A DNA stretch of 61,656 nt from an uncultured Clostridia bacterium. GTDB lineage: Bacteria; Bacillota; Clostridia; Oscillospirales; Oscillospiraceae. Positions 54,166-61,656 of the stretch are shown here, piece after piece. Position 1 is the first letter of the stretch. Each line of letters opens with the position of its first letter. The stretch lies in NCBI GenBank assembly GCA_946547105.1, contig CAMNOV010000003.1:1-61656 (forward strand), in the 5' to 3' direction. A program made the translations under genes and the position numbers. Under the pieces are notes generated by a model, which worked only from the letters and a program-made list of their open reading frames with translations, was not told where the DNA came from and searched no databases.

Positions 54166-54699
54166 TTATTCGTATATTTCGCGTTTTAACACGCCGATGT
54201 AGGGCAGGTTGCGGTAGCGCTCGTTGTAATCGAGGCCGTAGCCCACGACAAAGGCGTCGGGGATCTCAAAGCAGGAGTAGTCGGCAAAGACCGGCGCCTT
54301 GCGGCGGGCGGGCTTGTCCATGAGCGTGGCGATGTGGATCGAGGCCGGGCCGCGCTGCTGCAGGAAATTTTTGAGATAATTGAGCGTCACGCCGGAGTCG
54401 AGGATGTCCTCGACGATGATGATGTGGCGCCCGGCGATGTCCTCGCTCAGGTCCTTGTTGATGCGCACGGTGCCCGTGGACTTGACGCCGCTGTAGGACG
54501 AGACGGCCATAAAGTCCATGGAGCAGTGGATGTCCACGCAGCGCAGCAGGTCCGCCATGAAAATGAAGCAGCCCTTCAGCACGCCGACGAACAGCGGATC
54601 CTTGCCCTCAAAATCGCGGGAGATCTGCGCGCCCATCGCGGCGACCTTTGCATGCAGCTCCTCTTCGCTGATCAAAACTCTTTCGATATCTTCTTTCAT
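54166..54699 (-). CDS. hpt: Hypoxanthine phosphoribosyltransferase
   Basis: 177 residues. It converts hypoxanthine (and often guanine) plus PRPP to the nucleotide. The PRPP-binding loop is VEDILDSGVT (96-105), the early loop is GVLKGCFIFMADLLR (LKG motif), SSYSGVKSTGTVRI forms the flexible loop, and the C terminus has FVVGYGLDYNERYRNLPYIGVL. Lies 18 bp after tilS in the conserved Firmicutes pair. Confidence 0.97.
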   Translation of the reverse strand: MKEDIERVLISEEELHAKVAAMGAQISRDFEGKDPLFVGVLKGCFIFMADLLRCVDIHCSMDFMAVSSYSGVKSTGTVRINKDLSEDIAGRHIIIVEDILDSGVTLNYLKNFLQQRGPASIHIATLMDKPARRKAPVFADYSCFEIPDAFVVGYGLDYNERYRNLPYIGVLKREIYE

Positions 54700-54717
54700 G
54701 CTTTGAAACTCCTATTA

Positions 54718-56073
54718 TTATTCCATCTTTTCCACGCTGAGAAGCAGGATCTCCTCATCGGGCGCGGGGACGGCGCGCTCGTCGAGCGCCAGAGGATACA
54801 CCGCGAGGATGCCCTCGCCGTCGCGAAAGACCAGAGCGCGGCTGCGCTGGATGCTCGTCATGCCGGATTCGAGAAACAGGGCTTTCAGGCTCTTGCCGAC
54901 GCCGCGGGACGCGGGATGCATCCGATCCCCCGGCCGGCGGCCCGTGCCGACGATATCGCCCTTGATTCTCTCATACCCGAAACAAAAAGAGTTGAACGGA
55001 CTGTTAATTTCTTTGCCGCCCGCCGGCGCTTTTTCCGCGCGCACGCGCAGGCCCAGCTCCGGGAATTCGGTCGTCTTTCCGATCTCGATGCGCCGCGGGA
55101 CGATCTCCGCCGGCGGCTCGGAGCCCAGATACAGTCTCCCCTGCTCGCGCCGCAGACGCAGGCCCGGCAGGTCGAGACAGCCGAATTCCGTGCCCTCGGC
55201 AAAGCGCAGCACGCTCTCCGTCTGCGCGGCGCTGAGACTGCGCGGGCAGATCTTTTTTATCACGCGCGAGGCGACGGCCGGGTGCAGTTTTTTCAGTGCG
55301 TCGAGCGGCAGGCTCTCGCCGTCAAAATGCGCTTCCATCCATTCTTCCGCCAGACCGCATAAAAAGGAATCGTCGCGGCGCAGCAAGGCCGCCGTGCGGC
55401 CGAGCGCCCCGTTCAGCGCGGGATTCAGCTCCCGCAACAGGGGGAGGATCTCTTTGCGCACGCGGTTGCGGCTGAAATCGAGGCTTTCGTTGCTGCTGTC
55501 CTCCACATGGGGGACGCCCTGCGCCTTCAGATACGCCTCTATCTCCGCCCGGCTCGTTTCCAGCAGCGGCCGGACGATCTTTCCGCGCCGCGGCGGGATG
55601 CCGCCGAGGCCCTTCGTCCCGCTGCCGCGGACGAGGTTCAGGAGGACCGTCTCGGCGTTATCGTCGGCGGTGTGGGCGGTGGCGATGCGCTCGCAGCCGA
55701 GCTGCTCCGCCGCCCGCTCGAGGAAGGCATAGCGCAGCTTCCGCGCCGCCTCCTCCAGGCCCAGGTGCTCCCGCTCCGCCAGGGCGCGGGTATCGCCGCG
55801 CTCCGAAACGAAGGGGATCTCATGCGCCCGGCACCAGTCCCCGACGAAGGCCATGTCCCGCAGAGATTCCTCGCCGCGCAGGCCGTGCTCGAAGTGGGCG
55901 GCGAAAACGGTGATGCCGCGCTCCGCCTCCAGGCTTTTAAGCAGCTGCAGCAGGCACATGGAGTCCGCGCCGCCGGAGACGGCGCACAGCACGCGCGCGC
56001 CCTCGGGCAGCATGTCCCAGCGATCCCAGAACGCCGGGTCGCCCGGTCGGTCCCGGAACTCAGTATTCGTCAT
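54718..56073 (-). CDS. tilS: tRNA(Ile)-lysidine synthetase
   Basis: 451 residues. It converts the wobble cytidine of tRNA-Ile(CAU) to lysidine with ATP and lysine. The PP-loop is AVSGGADSMC (SGGADS 33-38). Further N-domain motifs are ATAHTADDNAET and RGSGTKGLGGIPPRRGKIVRPLLE. The central domain has DSSNESLDFSRNRVR, and the C-terminal TilS domain ends in PGDRMHPASRGVGKSLKALF. Full-length. Its start overlaps the end of dnaB by 14 bp. Confidence 0.96.
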   Translation of the reverse strand: MTNTEFRDRPGDPAFWDRWDMLPEGARVLCAVSGGADSMCLLQLLKSLEAERGITVFAAHFEHGLRGEESLRDMAFVGDWCRAHEIPFVSERGDTRALAEREHLGLEEAARKLRYAFLERAAEQLGCERIATAHTADDNAETVLLNLVRGSGTKGLGGIPPRRGKIVRPLLETSRAEIEAYLKAQGVPHVEDSSNESLDFSRNRVRKEILPLLRELNPALNGALGRTAALLRRDDSFLCGLAEEWMEAHFDGESLPLDALKKLHPAVASRVIKKICPRSLSAAQTESVLRFAEGTEFGCLDLPGLRLRREQGRLYLGSEPPAEIVPRRIEIGKTTEFPELGLRVRAEKAPAGGKEINSPFNSFCFGYERIKGDIVGTGRRPGDRMHPASRGVGKSLKALFLESGMTSIQRSRALVFRDGEGILAVYPLALDERAVPAPDEEILLLSVEKME

Positions 56074-57406
56074 CCCGCCGTCTTTCCACGGAGCCGAAGG
56101 AGGTATACTCCGGCAGCCAGGTCAGCTCCACCGTACCGGTGGCGCCCTTGCGGTTTTTCAGCACGATGGCCTCGGCCAGCGTGGGATTTTCACTTTCTTT
56201 GTTGTAATAGCCGTCGCGGTAGAGGCCGATGACCACGTCCGCGTCCTGCTCGATGGCGCCGGACTCACGCAGGTCGGAGAGCATGGGGCGCTTGTCCTGG
56301 CGGTTTTCGTTGGCGCGCGAGAGCTGCGAGGCCGTGACCACGGGCACGTTGAGCTCCTTGGCCATGATCTTCATCATGCGGCTGATGTCGCTGACGGCCT
56401 GGGTGCGGCTTTCGTTCGACCAGCCATAGCCGCTGCCGGACGACTGCAGCAGCTGCAGATAGTCCACCACCACGAGGCCGAGGTTCGGCACGCGGCGGCA
56501 CTGGGCGTTCATGTCCGACACGGTGAGGGTCGGGTTGTCGTCGATGCGGATATCGGTGGCGCTGAGGGACTGCGCCGCCTCTGCGATGGCCGACCACTGG
56601 CGCTCATTGAGCTGGCCGGTGAGGAGGTTTTGCAGCGGCACCAGCGCCGCGCGCGACAGCAGGCGCGTGACCAGCTGCTCGCGGCTCATCTCCAGCGAGA
56701 AGATGACGACGGACTGTTTGTTGTTGAGCGCCACGTGCAGGGCCATGTTCAGCGCGATGCTCGTCTTGCCCATGCCGGGGCGCGCTGCGACCAGGACGAG
56801 ATCAGACTTGTTCAGGCCGAGGATCATCCGGTCCAGATCGGCAAAGCCGGTCTCGAGGCCGGGGATCTTCTTGCCGGATTCGGCCGCCGCGCTCAGCTCG
56901 TCGATGGTGCTCTGCACCACCGTGGCGATGGGCAGCAGGCCGCCCACATTGCGGCCCTGGCGCAGGGCGTAGATCTTGCGTTCGGCCGCCTCGAGCATGC
57001 TGTCGGCCTCGCCCGCACCCTCGTAGACCATGTTGTTGATCTCGTCGGCCGTCTCGCCCAGGTGGCGCAGCAGCGCGCGGTCGCGCACGATGGCGGCGTA
57101 CTCCATGACGTTGGCCGCCGTGGGCGTGACGCGCATCAGTTCGGCCATATAGGCGTCGCAGCTGTCGTCATAGACGCCGCGCACCTTCATCTGATCGAGC
57201 ACCGTCACCGGGTCGACCGTCATGCCGTAGGAGAACATGGCGTACATCGTCTCATAGATGTCCCGGTTGAGCTTGATATAAAATTCTTCCGCCTTGAGCT
57301 TATCGATCACCTCGGGAATGCACCTGGGGTCGATGAGCATGGAGCCGATCACCGCCTGCTCCGCCGGCGCGGAATGCGGCACCCGTCTGCCGAGCAGTTC
57401 ATCCAT
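56060..57406 (-). CDS. dnaB: Replicative DNA helicase DnaB (DnaC in Bacillus)
   Basis: 448 residues. The N-terminal collar domain starts RVPHSAPAEQAVIGSMLIDP. The RecA-like motor has Walker A AARPGMGKTSIALNMA, VVVDYLQLL (Walker B) and SQLSRANENRQDKRPMLSDLRESGAIEQDAD. The ATG at 57406 has AAGAGG 8 bp upstream; an in-frame ATG at 57475 lacks family similarity. It follows rplI and gdpP on the same strand, the usual Firmicutes cluster, but with 218 bp of repeats before it. Confidence 0.97.
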   Translation of the reverse strand: MDELLGRRVPHSAPAEQAVIGSMLIDPRCIPEVIDKLKAEEFYIKLNRDIYETMYAMFSYGMTVDPVTVLDQMKVRGVYDDSCDAYMAELMRVTPTAANVMEYAAIVRDRALLRHLGETADEINNMVYEGAGEADSMLEAAERKIYALRQGRNVGGLLPIATVVQSTIDELSAAAESGKKIPGLETGFADLDRMILGLNKSDLVLVAARPGMGKTSIALNMALHVALNNKQSVVIFSLEMSREQLVTRLLSRAALVPLQNLLTGQLNERQWSAIAEAAQSLSATDIRIDDNPTLTVSDMNAQCRRVPNLGLVVVDYLQLLQSSGSGYGWSNESRTQAVSDISRMMKIMAKELNVPVVTASQLSRANENRQDKRPMLSDLRESGAIEQDADVVIGLYRDGYYNKESENPTLAEAIVLKNRKGATGTVELTWLPEYTSFGSVERRRDDEY

Positions 57407-57472
57407 AGTGAATACCTCTTTAACATTCGAAATGCGGGATTGGATTGGCAGGAGAGGCGCTTGCTCCTCCCG

Positions 57473-57618
57473 CATAAGCCTCCCTTGCCTAAAGGGAGGT
57501 GGCGCGGCGCGTCTCCCGCAAGCGCCGTGACGGAGGGATTCTTCTGCCGTCGTTTTAATATCCCCCAGTCACACTCGCTGCGCTCGCGTGACAGCCCCCT
57601 TTAGGCAAGGGGGCCATT
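57473..57618. repeat. Pair of composite palindromic intergenic elements between rplI and dnaB
   Basis: Unit one (about 57480-57540): dyad CCTCCCTT...AAGGGAGG plus GGCGC...GCGCC. Unit two (about 57565-57618): GTCAC...GTGAC plus CCCCCTTT...AAGGGGG. They are opposed to one another and share the layout of the element at 31527-31590. Confidence 0.7.
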
Positions 57619-57624
57619 TTGCTG

Positions 57625-58071
57625 TTATCCCTCCACGACGAGGACGTTGATGCTGCCGCTGACCTCGAAGCCGAGCTTGGCCTTGACCGTGTAGGCGCCG
57701 AAGCTCTTGATGGGCGTGTCCTGGACGATCTTGTTTTTCTCGATGTCCATGTCGAACTGCTCCTTGAGCGCCTTGCTGATGGCTTCCGAGGTCACCGCGC
57801 CGAAGAGCTTGCCCGCGCCGCCGGCCTTGGCCCGCACGACGACCTGCACCGCGCCGAGCTTCTTGGCGTATTCCTCGGCCTTCGCCTTATCCTTGGCGAT
57901 CTGCGCGGCCTTGGCCTTTTCCTTCAGCTTGAGGGCGTTGATGTTGTCGGCGGTCGCCTCGGTGGCGAGCTTGCGGGGCAGGAGGTAATTGCGCGCGTAG
58001 CCGTCGGAAACTTCCTTCAGCTCGCCCTTTTTGGCCTGTCCGCGCACGTCCACGTTAAAAATGACTTTCAT
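57625..58071 (-). CDS. rplI: 50S ribosomal protein L9
   Basis: 148 residues, standard length. The N-terminal domain [36 protein letters not shown] carries the L9 signature. A long connecting helix ([26 protein letters not shown]) and a C-terminal rRNA-binding domain ([26 protein letters not shown]) follow. Typical partner of gdpP upstream and dnaB downstream. Confidence 0.98.
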   Translation of the reverse strand: MKVIFNVDVRGQAKKGELKEVSDGYARNYLLPRKLATEATADNINALKLKEKAKAAQIAKDKAKAEEYAKKLGAVQVVVRAKAGGAGKLFGAVTSEAISKALKEQFDMDIEKNKIVQDTPIKSFGAYTVKAKLGFEVSGSINVLVVEG

Positions 58072-58088
58072 ACTGCGTTCTCCTCTTC

Positions 58089-58118
58089 TGAAAACTAAGA
58101 ACTAAAAACTGAAAACTA
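58089..58118. repeat. Heptanucleotide tandem repeat
   Basis: About four (GAAAACT/TAAGAAC/TAAAAAC)-type 7-mers in the gdpP-rplI gap, reaching the gdpP stop codon. Confidence 0.8.
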
Positions 58119-60107
58119 ATTGTCGATGTACTCGTCGATGGCTTTGCGCACGCGCTGCGCCGCCTCCGCCACGCCGATGTCGCCGAACTGCGCGGCCGCC
58201 GCGCTGCGGTTGCCGCCGCCGCCCAGCTTCTCCATCAGGATCTGCACGTTCATTTCGCCGATGGAGCGCGCCGAGGCAAACACCGCGCCGCTGTCGTCCT
58301 GCGCGACCACCACGGAGGCGTCCACGCCGGAGATATTCAGCAGCTCGTCGGCCGCCGTGGCGACCACGACGCGGTTCTGCGGCTCCTCGGGCGCGGCCAG
58401 GGCCACGCCGCGGTAGAGCTCGGTGCCCTGCATGATGCGGTACTTGGCCACGGCGTCGCTCATGTCGCGCTGCAGCAGGCGCTTGACGTCCGCCGTGTCG
58501 GCGCCGCAGCGGCGCAGGTAGGCCGCCGCGTCAAAGGTGCGCTCGCCGGTGCGGATGGTGAAGCTCTTGGTGTCCAGCACGATGCCGGACAGCACCGCCT
58601 CCGCCTCGCAGCGCAGGATGTCGGCGGGCTCCGCCACCTCCTGCAGGATCTCGGTCAGCAGCTCGCAGGACGAGGAGGCGTAGGGCTCGATGAAGCTCAG
58701 CACGGCGTTCTGGATGTAGTTTGCGCCGACGCGGTGGTGGTCGATGACCGCCACGCGGGTACAGCTTTCCAGCAGGTTCGGGTCCTCCACCTGGGCGGGG
58801 CGGTTGATGTCCACCACCACCAGCAGGGTCTTCCCGTCGGAGCGCAGCATCGCGTCCTCGGGCGCGATGAAGCAGTCCTTGTATTCCGGCTCCTGCAGCA
58901 GCCGGTCGAGCAGCGCGTGGGAGGCGTTCTTCTCCAGGTCGATGACGATATTGGCCTTCACGCCGCACTTTCTCGCCAGGCAGCACACGCCGACGGCGGC
59001 GCCCACGCTGTCGAGGTCGGCGAAGCGGTGGCCCATGACCAGCACGCGCGAGGAATCCCGCACGAGCTCGGCCAGTGTCGTGGCCACGACGCGGCTTTTC
59101 ACCTTGGTGCGCTTTTCCACCTCGTTGCCGCGGCCGCCGTAGAATTCAAAGCTCAGGCGGTTTTTCACGACGGTCTGGTCGCCGCCGCGCGAGAGCGCCA
59201 GCTCCACGCCCATGTTGGCAAACTGCAGCGCCTCGCCGAGCGTGCCCGCGTCCACGCCGAGGCCGATGCTGATCGTGGCGTTGACCCCGTTGGGGCTGCT
59301 CACCTCGTGCATCTGCTCCACGATGCGGAACTTGTCGGCCTTCATGGCCTCCAGCGAGCGCTTCTCGAACAGCAGCAGATAGCGGTCATGGTCAAAGCGC
59401 TTGAGGATGCCGTGGCAGTCCTCGCACCACTGGTTCAGCCGGTCCTCCACCGAGTCGCGGATGACGTTGCGCACGCGCTCGGTCTGGTTCTTGGTCATCT
59501 CGTCGAGGTTGTCGATCACGATCACCGCCGCCACGGGGCGCGAGGCCTCGTACTCCAGGCGGATGTTGTCGTAGTCCGTCACGTCCACCCAGTAGGTGAT
59601 GCCCATGAAGGCGCTGTTCTCGTCGGCGCGCTCGGAGCGGATGATATTGCCGTGGATCTGGTACTTGCGCCCGTCCACCTGCATGAGGCTCGGATAGCGG
59701 TTTTTGCCCTCGAGCAGCCACTTGCCGGAAAATTCCGGCACCATATCGGAAATGCGCGCGTCCACGCGCGAGCCCTTTTCCCTGGCGAGGTTGAAGAACA
59801 TTTCGTTGCCCCAGACGATGCGGCTGTCATCCAAGCGGAAGACGGCGATCGGCAGTGGGAAATTCATCAGGGTGTTGTTTTTGGCGTTCTCGGTGTCGTA
59901 GGTGACCTCCTCGATCAGCGCGGCCAGCTGCTTTTTCCGGCGCCGGCGGGCAAAATGAGTATAGATCAGCAGTCCGAGGATCAGCGCGGCTTCGGCCGCG
60001 GCCAGGATGTATTGCTTGAAAAACAGCGACGCCGCGGCAAAGGCGACCAGAAAGATCAGATACAGTCTGCCGCCCGGCTCTGCCAGCCGCTGCAGTTTGT
60101 TGTTCAC
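58116..60107 (-). CDS. gdpP: Cyclic-di-AMP phosphodiesterase GdpP (DHH family)
   Basis: 663 residues. Two N-terminal TMs (LYLIFLVAFAAASLFF, ILAAAEAALILGLLIY) are followed by a PAS-like domain (FRLDDSRIVWGNEMFF), a degenerate GGDEF domain (IVIDNLDEMTKNQ, ISIGLGVDAGTLGEALQFANMGVELAL), then DHH/DHHA1 with VMGHRFADLDSVGAAVG, VVDINRP and VIDHHRVG. The last motif holds the metal ligands. It hydrolyses c-di-AMP and so affects osmolyte, cell-wall and sporulation control. Own promoter at 60162-60190. Confidence 0.96.
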   Translation of the reverse strand: MNNKLQRLAEPGGRLYLIFLVAFAAASLFFKQYILAAAEAALILGLLIYTHFARRRRKKQLAALIEEVTYDTENAKNNTLMNFPLPIAVFRLDDSRIVWGNEMFFNLAREKGSRVDARISDMVPEFSGKWLLEGKNRYPSLMQVDGRKYQIHGNIIRSERADENSAFMGITYWVDVTDYDNIRLEYEASRPVAAVIVIDNLDEMTKNQTERVRNVIRDSVEDRLNQWCEDCHGILKRFDHDRYLLLFEKRSLEAMKADKFRIVEQMHEVSSPNGVNATISIGLGVDAGTLGEALQFANMGVELALSRGGDQTVVKNRLSFEFYGGRGNEVEKRTKVKSRVVATTLAELVRDSSRVLVMGHRFADLDSVGAAVGVCCLARKCGVKANIVIDLEKNASHALLDRLLQEPEYKDCFIAPEDAMLRSDGKTLLVVVDINRPAQVEDPNLLESCTRVAVIDHHRVGANYIQNAVLSFIEPYASSSCELLTEILQEVAEPADILRCEAEAVLSGIVLDTKSFTIRTGERTFDAAAYLRRCGADTADVKRLLQRDMSDAVAKYRIMQGTELYRGVALAAPEEPQNRVVVATAADELLNISGVDASVVVAQDDSGAVFASARSIGEMNVQILMEKLGGGGNRSAAAAQFGDIGVAEAAQRVRKAIDEYIDN

Positions 60108-60161
60108 GGACGCGCCTCCTTCCTCTTCATTATATTTTCAGGCCGAAAGGATGGATAGTAC

Positions 60162-60190
60162 ATTATACCAAATCTGTTTCTTCATTACAA
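60162..60190 (-). promoter_or_regulatory. Sigma-A promoter of gdpP
   Basis: On the minus strand: TTGTAA (60185-60190), 17 bp, TATAAT (60162-60167), giving a leader of about 50 nt. Confidence 0.7.
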
Positions 60191-60252
60191 CAAATAATTT
60201 CCCGCTTCCGACGGATAATAAGCGTATCAGAAAAAGAAAAAGGGGCGATCGC

Positions 60253-61275
60253 ATGAAAGCTGTCATACTGGCCGGCGGCGAGGGGCGGCGGCTGCGCCCG
60301 GTCACCGGCGAAACACCGAAGCCGCTGGCGCCGCTGCTGGGCCGGCCCGTGATGGAGCACCTCCTGCGCCTGCTGGCCGAACAGGGCTTTACCGAGGTCT
60401 GCGCCGCGGTCAAATACCGCGCGGAGGAGCTCATGGCGCGCTTCGGAGACGGAAGCGGGCTGGGTCTTTCGCTGACTTACCGCGTGGAAAAAGAAGCCCT
60501 CGGCACCGCCGGGGGCGTGAAAAACTGCGCGGATTTCACCGGGGACGGGGATTTTCTCGTCGTCAGCGGCGACGCCGTCTGCGATTTTGACCTCTCCGCG
60601 CTGGCGCGCAGACACGCCGAAGCGGGCGCGGCCGCGACGCTGGCGCTCGCCCGCTCGCCGGAGCCGCTGCCCTACGGCCTCGCCGTCACCGACGAGGAGG
60701 GGCAGGTGCGCGCGTTCGTGGAAAAGCCCGGCTGGTCGCGGGTCGTCACCGACCTGGTCAACACCGGCATCTACGTGCTCTCGCCGCGCGCGATGGCGCT
60801 TGTGCCGGAGGGGACGCCTTTTGATTTCGCCAGGGACCTCTTTCCGCTGCTGCTGCGGCGCGGCGAAAAGCTGCTGGGCGTGGCGATGGAGGGCTACTGG
60901 TGCGATATCGGCAGTCCCCTCGCCTACTACCGCTGCTGCGCGGACGCGCTGGAGGGAAAGCTGAAGCTCACGCCCGGCGATTCCTTTGCCGCGCCCGCCA
61001 AAACCGGCGCGGAGGATGCGGAGGACGAGCCCGAGGGCCTGGACTGCCCCTGCCGCGACCGCGCGCAGCTGATGGGGACGCTGTCGGAGCTCTTTCTGCC
61101 GCTGGGCGCGGACTATTCGGACGGGCTGACGCTCTCCGCGCCAAACTACCGGCTGCAGATCCGCCCCTCCCCCTCCCGCTCGGCCGTCCGCATCGCGGTG
61201 CACGCGCAGGACGAGGAGTTTGCCCGCAGTCTGGCGCTCTCGGCGCGCGAGGTGGCGCAGGCGCTGGATCTTTAG
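60253..61275 (+). CDS. Sugar nucleotidyltransferase (mannose-1-phosphate guanylyltransferase-like) with a C-terminal phosphomannomutase-like remnant
   Basis: 340 residues. The nucleotidyltransferase motif ILAGGEGRRLRPVTGETPKP is followed by GTAGGVKNC, FLVVSGDAVCDFDL, FVEKPGWSRVVTDLVNTGIYVL and GYWCDIGSPLAYY. The usual left-handed helix and mutase body of the long fusion proteins are missing. The end (YRLQIRPSPSRSAVRIAVHA) resembles the RPSGTEP-type last domain of phosphohexomutases with key residues changed. So it may be a deletion derivative or a regulated short form. It would make an NDP-sugar for surface glycans. RBS AAGGGGCG; start at 60253. Confidence 0.87.
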   Translation: MKAVILAGGEGRRLRPVTGETPKPLAPLLGRPVMEHLLRLLAEQGFTEVCAAVKYRAEELMARFGDGSGLGLSLTYRVEKEALGTAGGVKNCADFTGDGDFLVVSGDAVCDFDLSALARRHAEAGAAATLALARSPEPLPYGLAVTDEEGQVRAFVEKPGWSRVVTDLVNTGIYVLSPRAMALVPEGTPFDFARDLFPLLLRRGEKLLGVAMEGYWCDIGSPLAYYRCCADALEGKLKLTPGDSFAAPAKTGAEDAEDEPEGLDCPCRDRAQLMGTLSELFLPLGADYSDGLTLSAPNYRLQIRPSPSRSAVRIAVHAQDEEFARSLALSAREVAQALDL

Positions 61276-61343
61276 CAGGACAGGGAAGCTTTCGCCTCCC
61301 TGTACGATCGACAGCCCCTGCAGTCAAAAGGAAATCAAAGAAA

Positions 61344-61408
61344 AAATCTCCGGCGAAAACGGGTTCAAGATCCGAATTCGCCGGAGATTTCTCTATGTTT
61401 GTTTTTTT
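61344..61408 (+). terminator. Terminator after the nucleotidyltransferase gene
   Basis: A 14-bp perfect stem (61344-61357 with 61377-61390) with a 19-nt loop, followed by a T-rich stretch (TTTGTTTTTTT). A smaller dyad ACAGGGA/TCCCTGT lies at 61280-61302. Confidence 0.75.
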
Positions 61409-61656
61409 CCCGCCGGGCCGCCGAGGGCGTCGGCCCCTACGGGCAACAATTACCTTCCCGGAACCCATACTGCCGGGCTGCCGCGGGCGTCAGCCCCTAC
61501 GGGCGGCGATTCCCTCCCCGGAACCCATACCGGCGGGCCGCCGAGGGCGGCGGCCCCTACGGGCAGCGATTCCTTTCCCGGGAATCCATACCAGGCGGGC
61601 TGCCGAGGGCGTCAGCCCCTACGGGCAGCGATTCCTTTCCCGGGAATCCATACCAG
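61409..61656. repeat. Tandem array of REP-like palindromes, running off the right edge
   Basis: Four units of about 60-62 bp, each with a GC-rich palindromic core (GGGCCGCC...GGCGTCGGCCC type), a conserved CCCCTACGGGC segment, then a less GC-rich GATTCCTTTCCCGG...CCATAC tail. The core of the first unit (61414-61440) is identical to the reverse complement of 24191-24217 in the RAYT gene. Units 3 and 4 are nearly identical over their full length. Confidence 0.93.

Noticed and set aside
61409-61656. CRISPR array
   Set aside because: Period is about 60 bp but there are no unique spacers. Whole units are nearly identical, cores are long palindromes, and no cas genes are present.

Overview
This 61.7-kb window is a GC-rich (roughly 60% or more by eye), densely packed chromosomal segment from an endospore-forming Firmicute. 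I infer a gut-type member of Clostridia, Oscillospiraceae-like. The reasons are the spoVAD-spoVAE pair, a CotF-type coat gene, the gdpP-rplI-dnaB and tilS-hpt-ftsH blocks, RNase Y, lipoprotein signal peptides, sigma-A-like promoters, and palindromic intergenic repeats in a high-GC background. I saw no rRNA, tRNA, CRISPR array or prophage.

Layout. (1) 1-7402, minus strand: an oligopeptide-type ABC importer transcribed oppA-oppB-oppC-oppD-oppF, cut by the left edge. (2) 7794-8230: two small spore-coat-type genes. (3) 8461-22003, plus strand: one 12-gene surface-polysaccharide operon with its own promoter and terminator. It holds a priming sugar transferase, three glycosyltransferases, a polymerase-like membrane protein, a flippase, two DegT aminotransferases, a UDP-GlcNAc 2-epimerase, a nucleotide-sugar dehydrogenase, a Gfo/Idh/MocA oxidoreductase and an amidohydrolase. 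Dehydrogenase, oxidoreductase, WbpE-like aminotransferase and epimerase together suggest a 2,3-diamino-uronic acid sugar. (4) 22131-24565: a small membrane protein, a membrane-fused spermidine-synthase-like protein and a REP-associated (RAYT) transposase. (5) 24613-26008 spoVAE/spoVAD, then 26306-31430 rny, an LCP protein, a lone MazF-type toxin, an unknown protein and pyrimidine-nucleoside phosphorylase. (6) 31625-40686, minus strand: a DUF3899-like protein and a second, complete Opp importer. (7) 41052-47069: an SDR reductase, an acyltransferase, glycerol kinase, a HAD phosphatase and a GT39-family mannosyltransferase-like protein. (8) 47179-51207, minus strand: potABCD with a long structured leader. 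(9) 51673-60107, minus strand: ftsH, hpt, tilS, dnaB, rplI and gdpP. (10) 60253-61275: a sugar-nucleotidyltransferase-like gene, followed by a tandem palindromic repeat array that runs off the right edge.

Most unusual: both Opp importers are rebuilt. The first binding protein appears circularly permuted. Three of the four ATPase subunits carry large helical insertions at family-atypical points. A 200-280 residue extracytoplasmic insertion sits in OppB of one system and in OppC of the other. The second highlight is a RAYT gene whose coding sequence contains two inverted copies of the palindrome that forms the array at the right end. The third is the 370-nt potA leader, with a terminator next to the Shine-Dalgarno sequence and an upstream segment able to block it. 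Two families of 7-bp tandem repeats also decorate gene ends.
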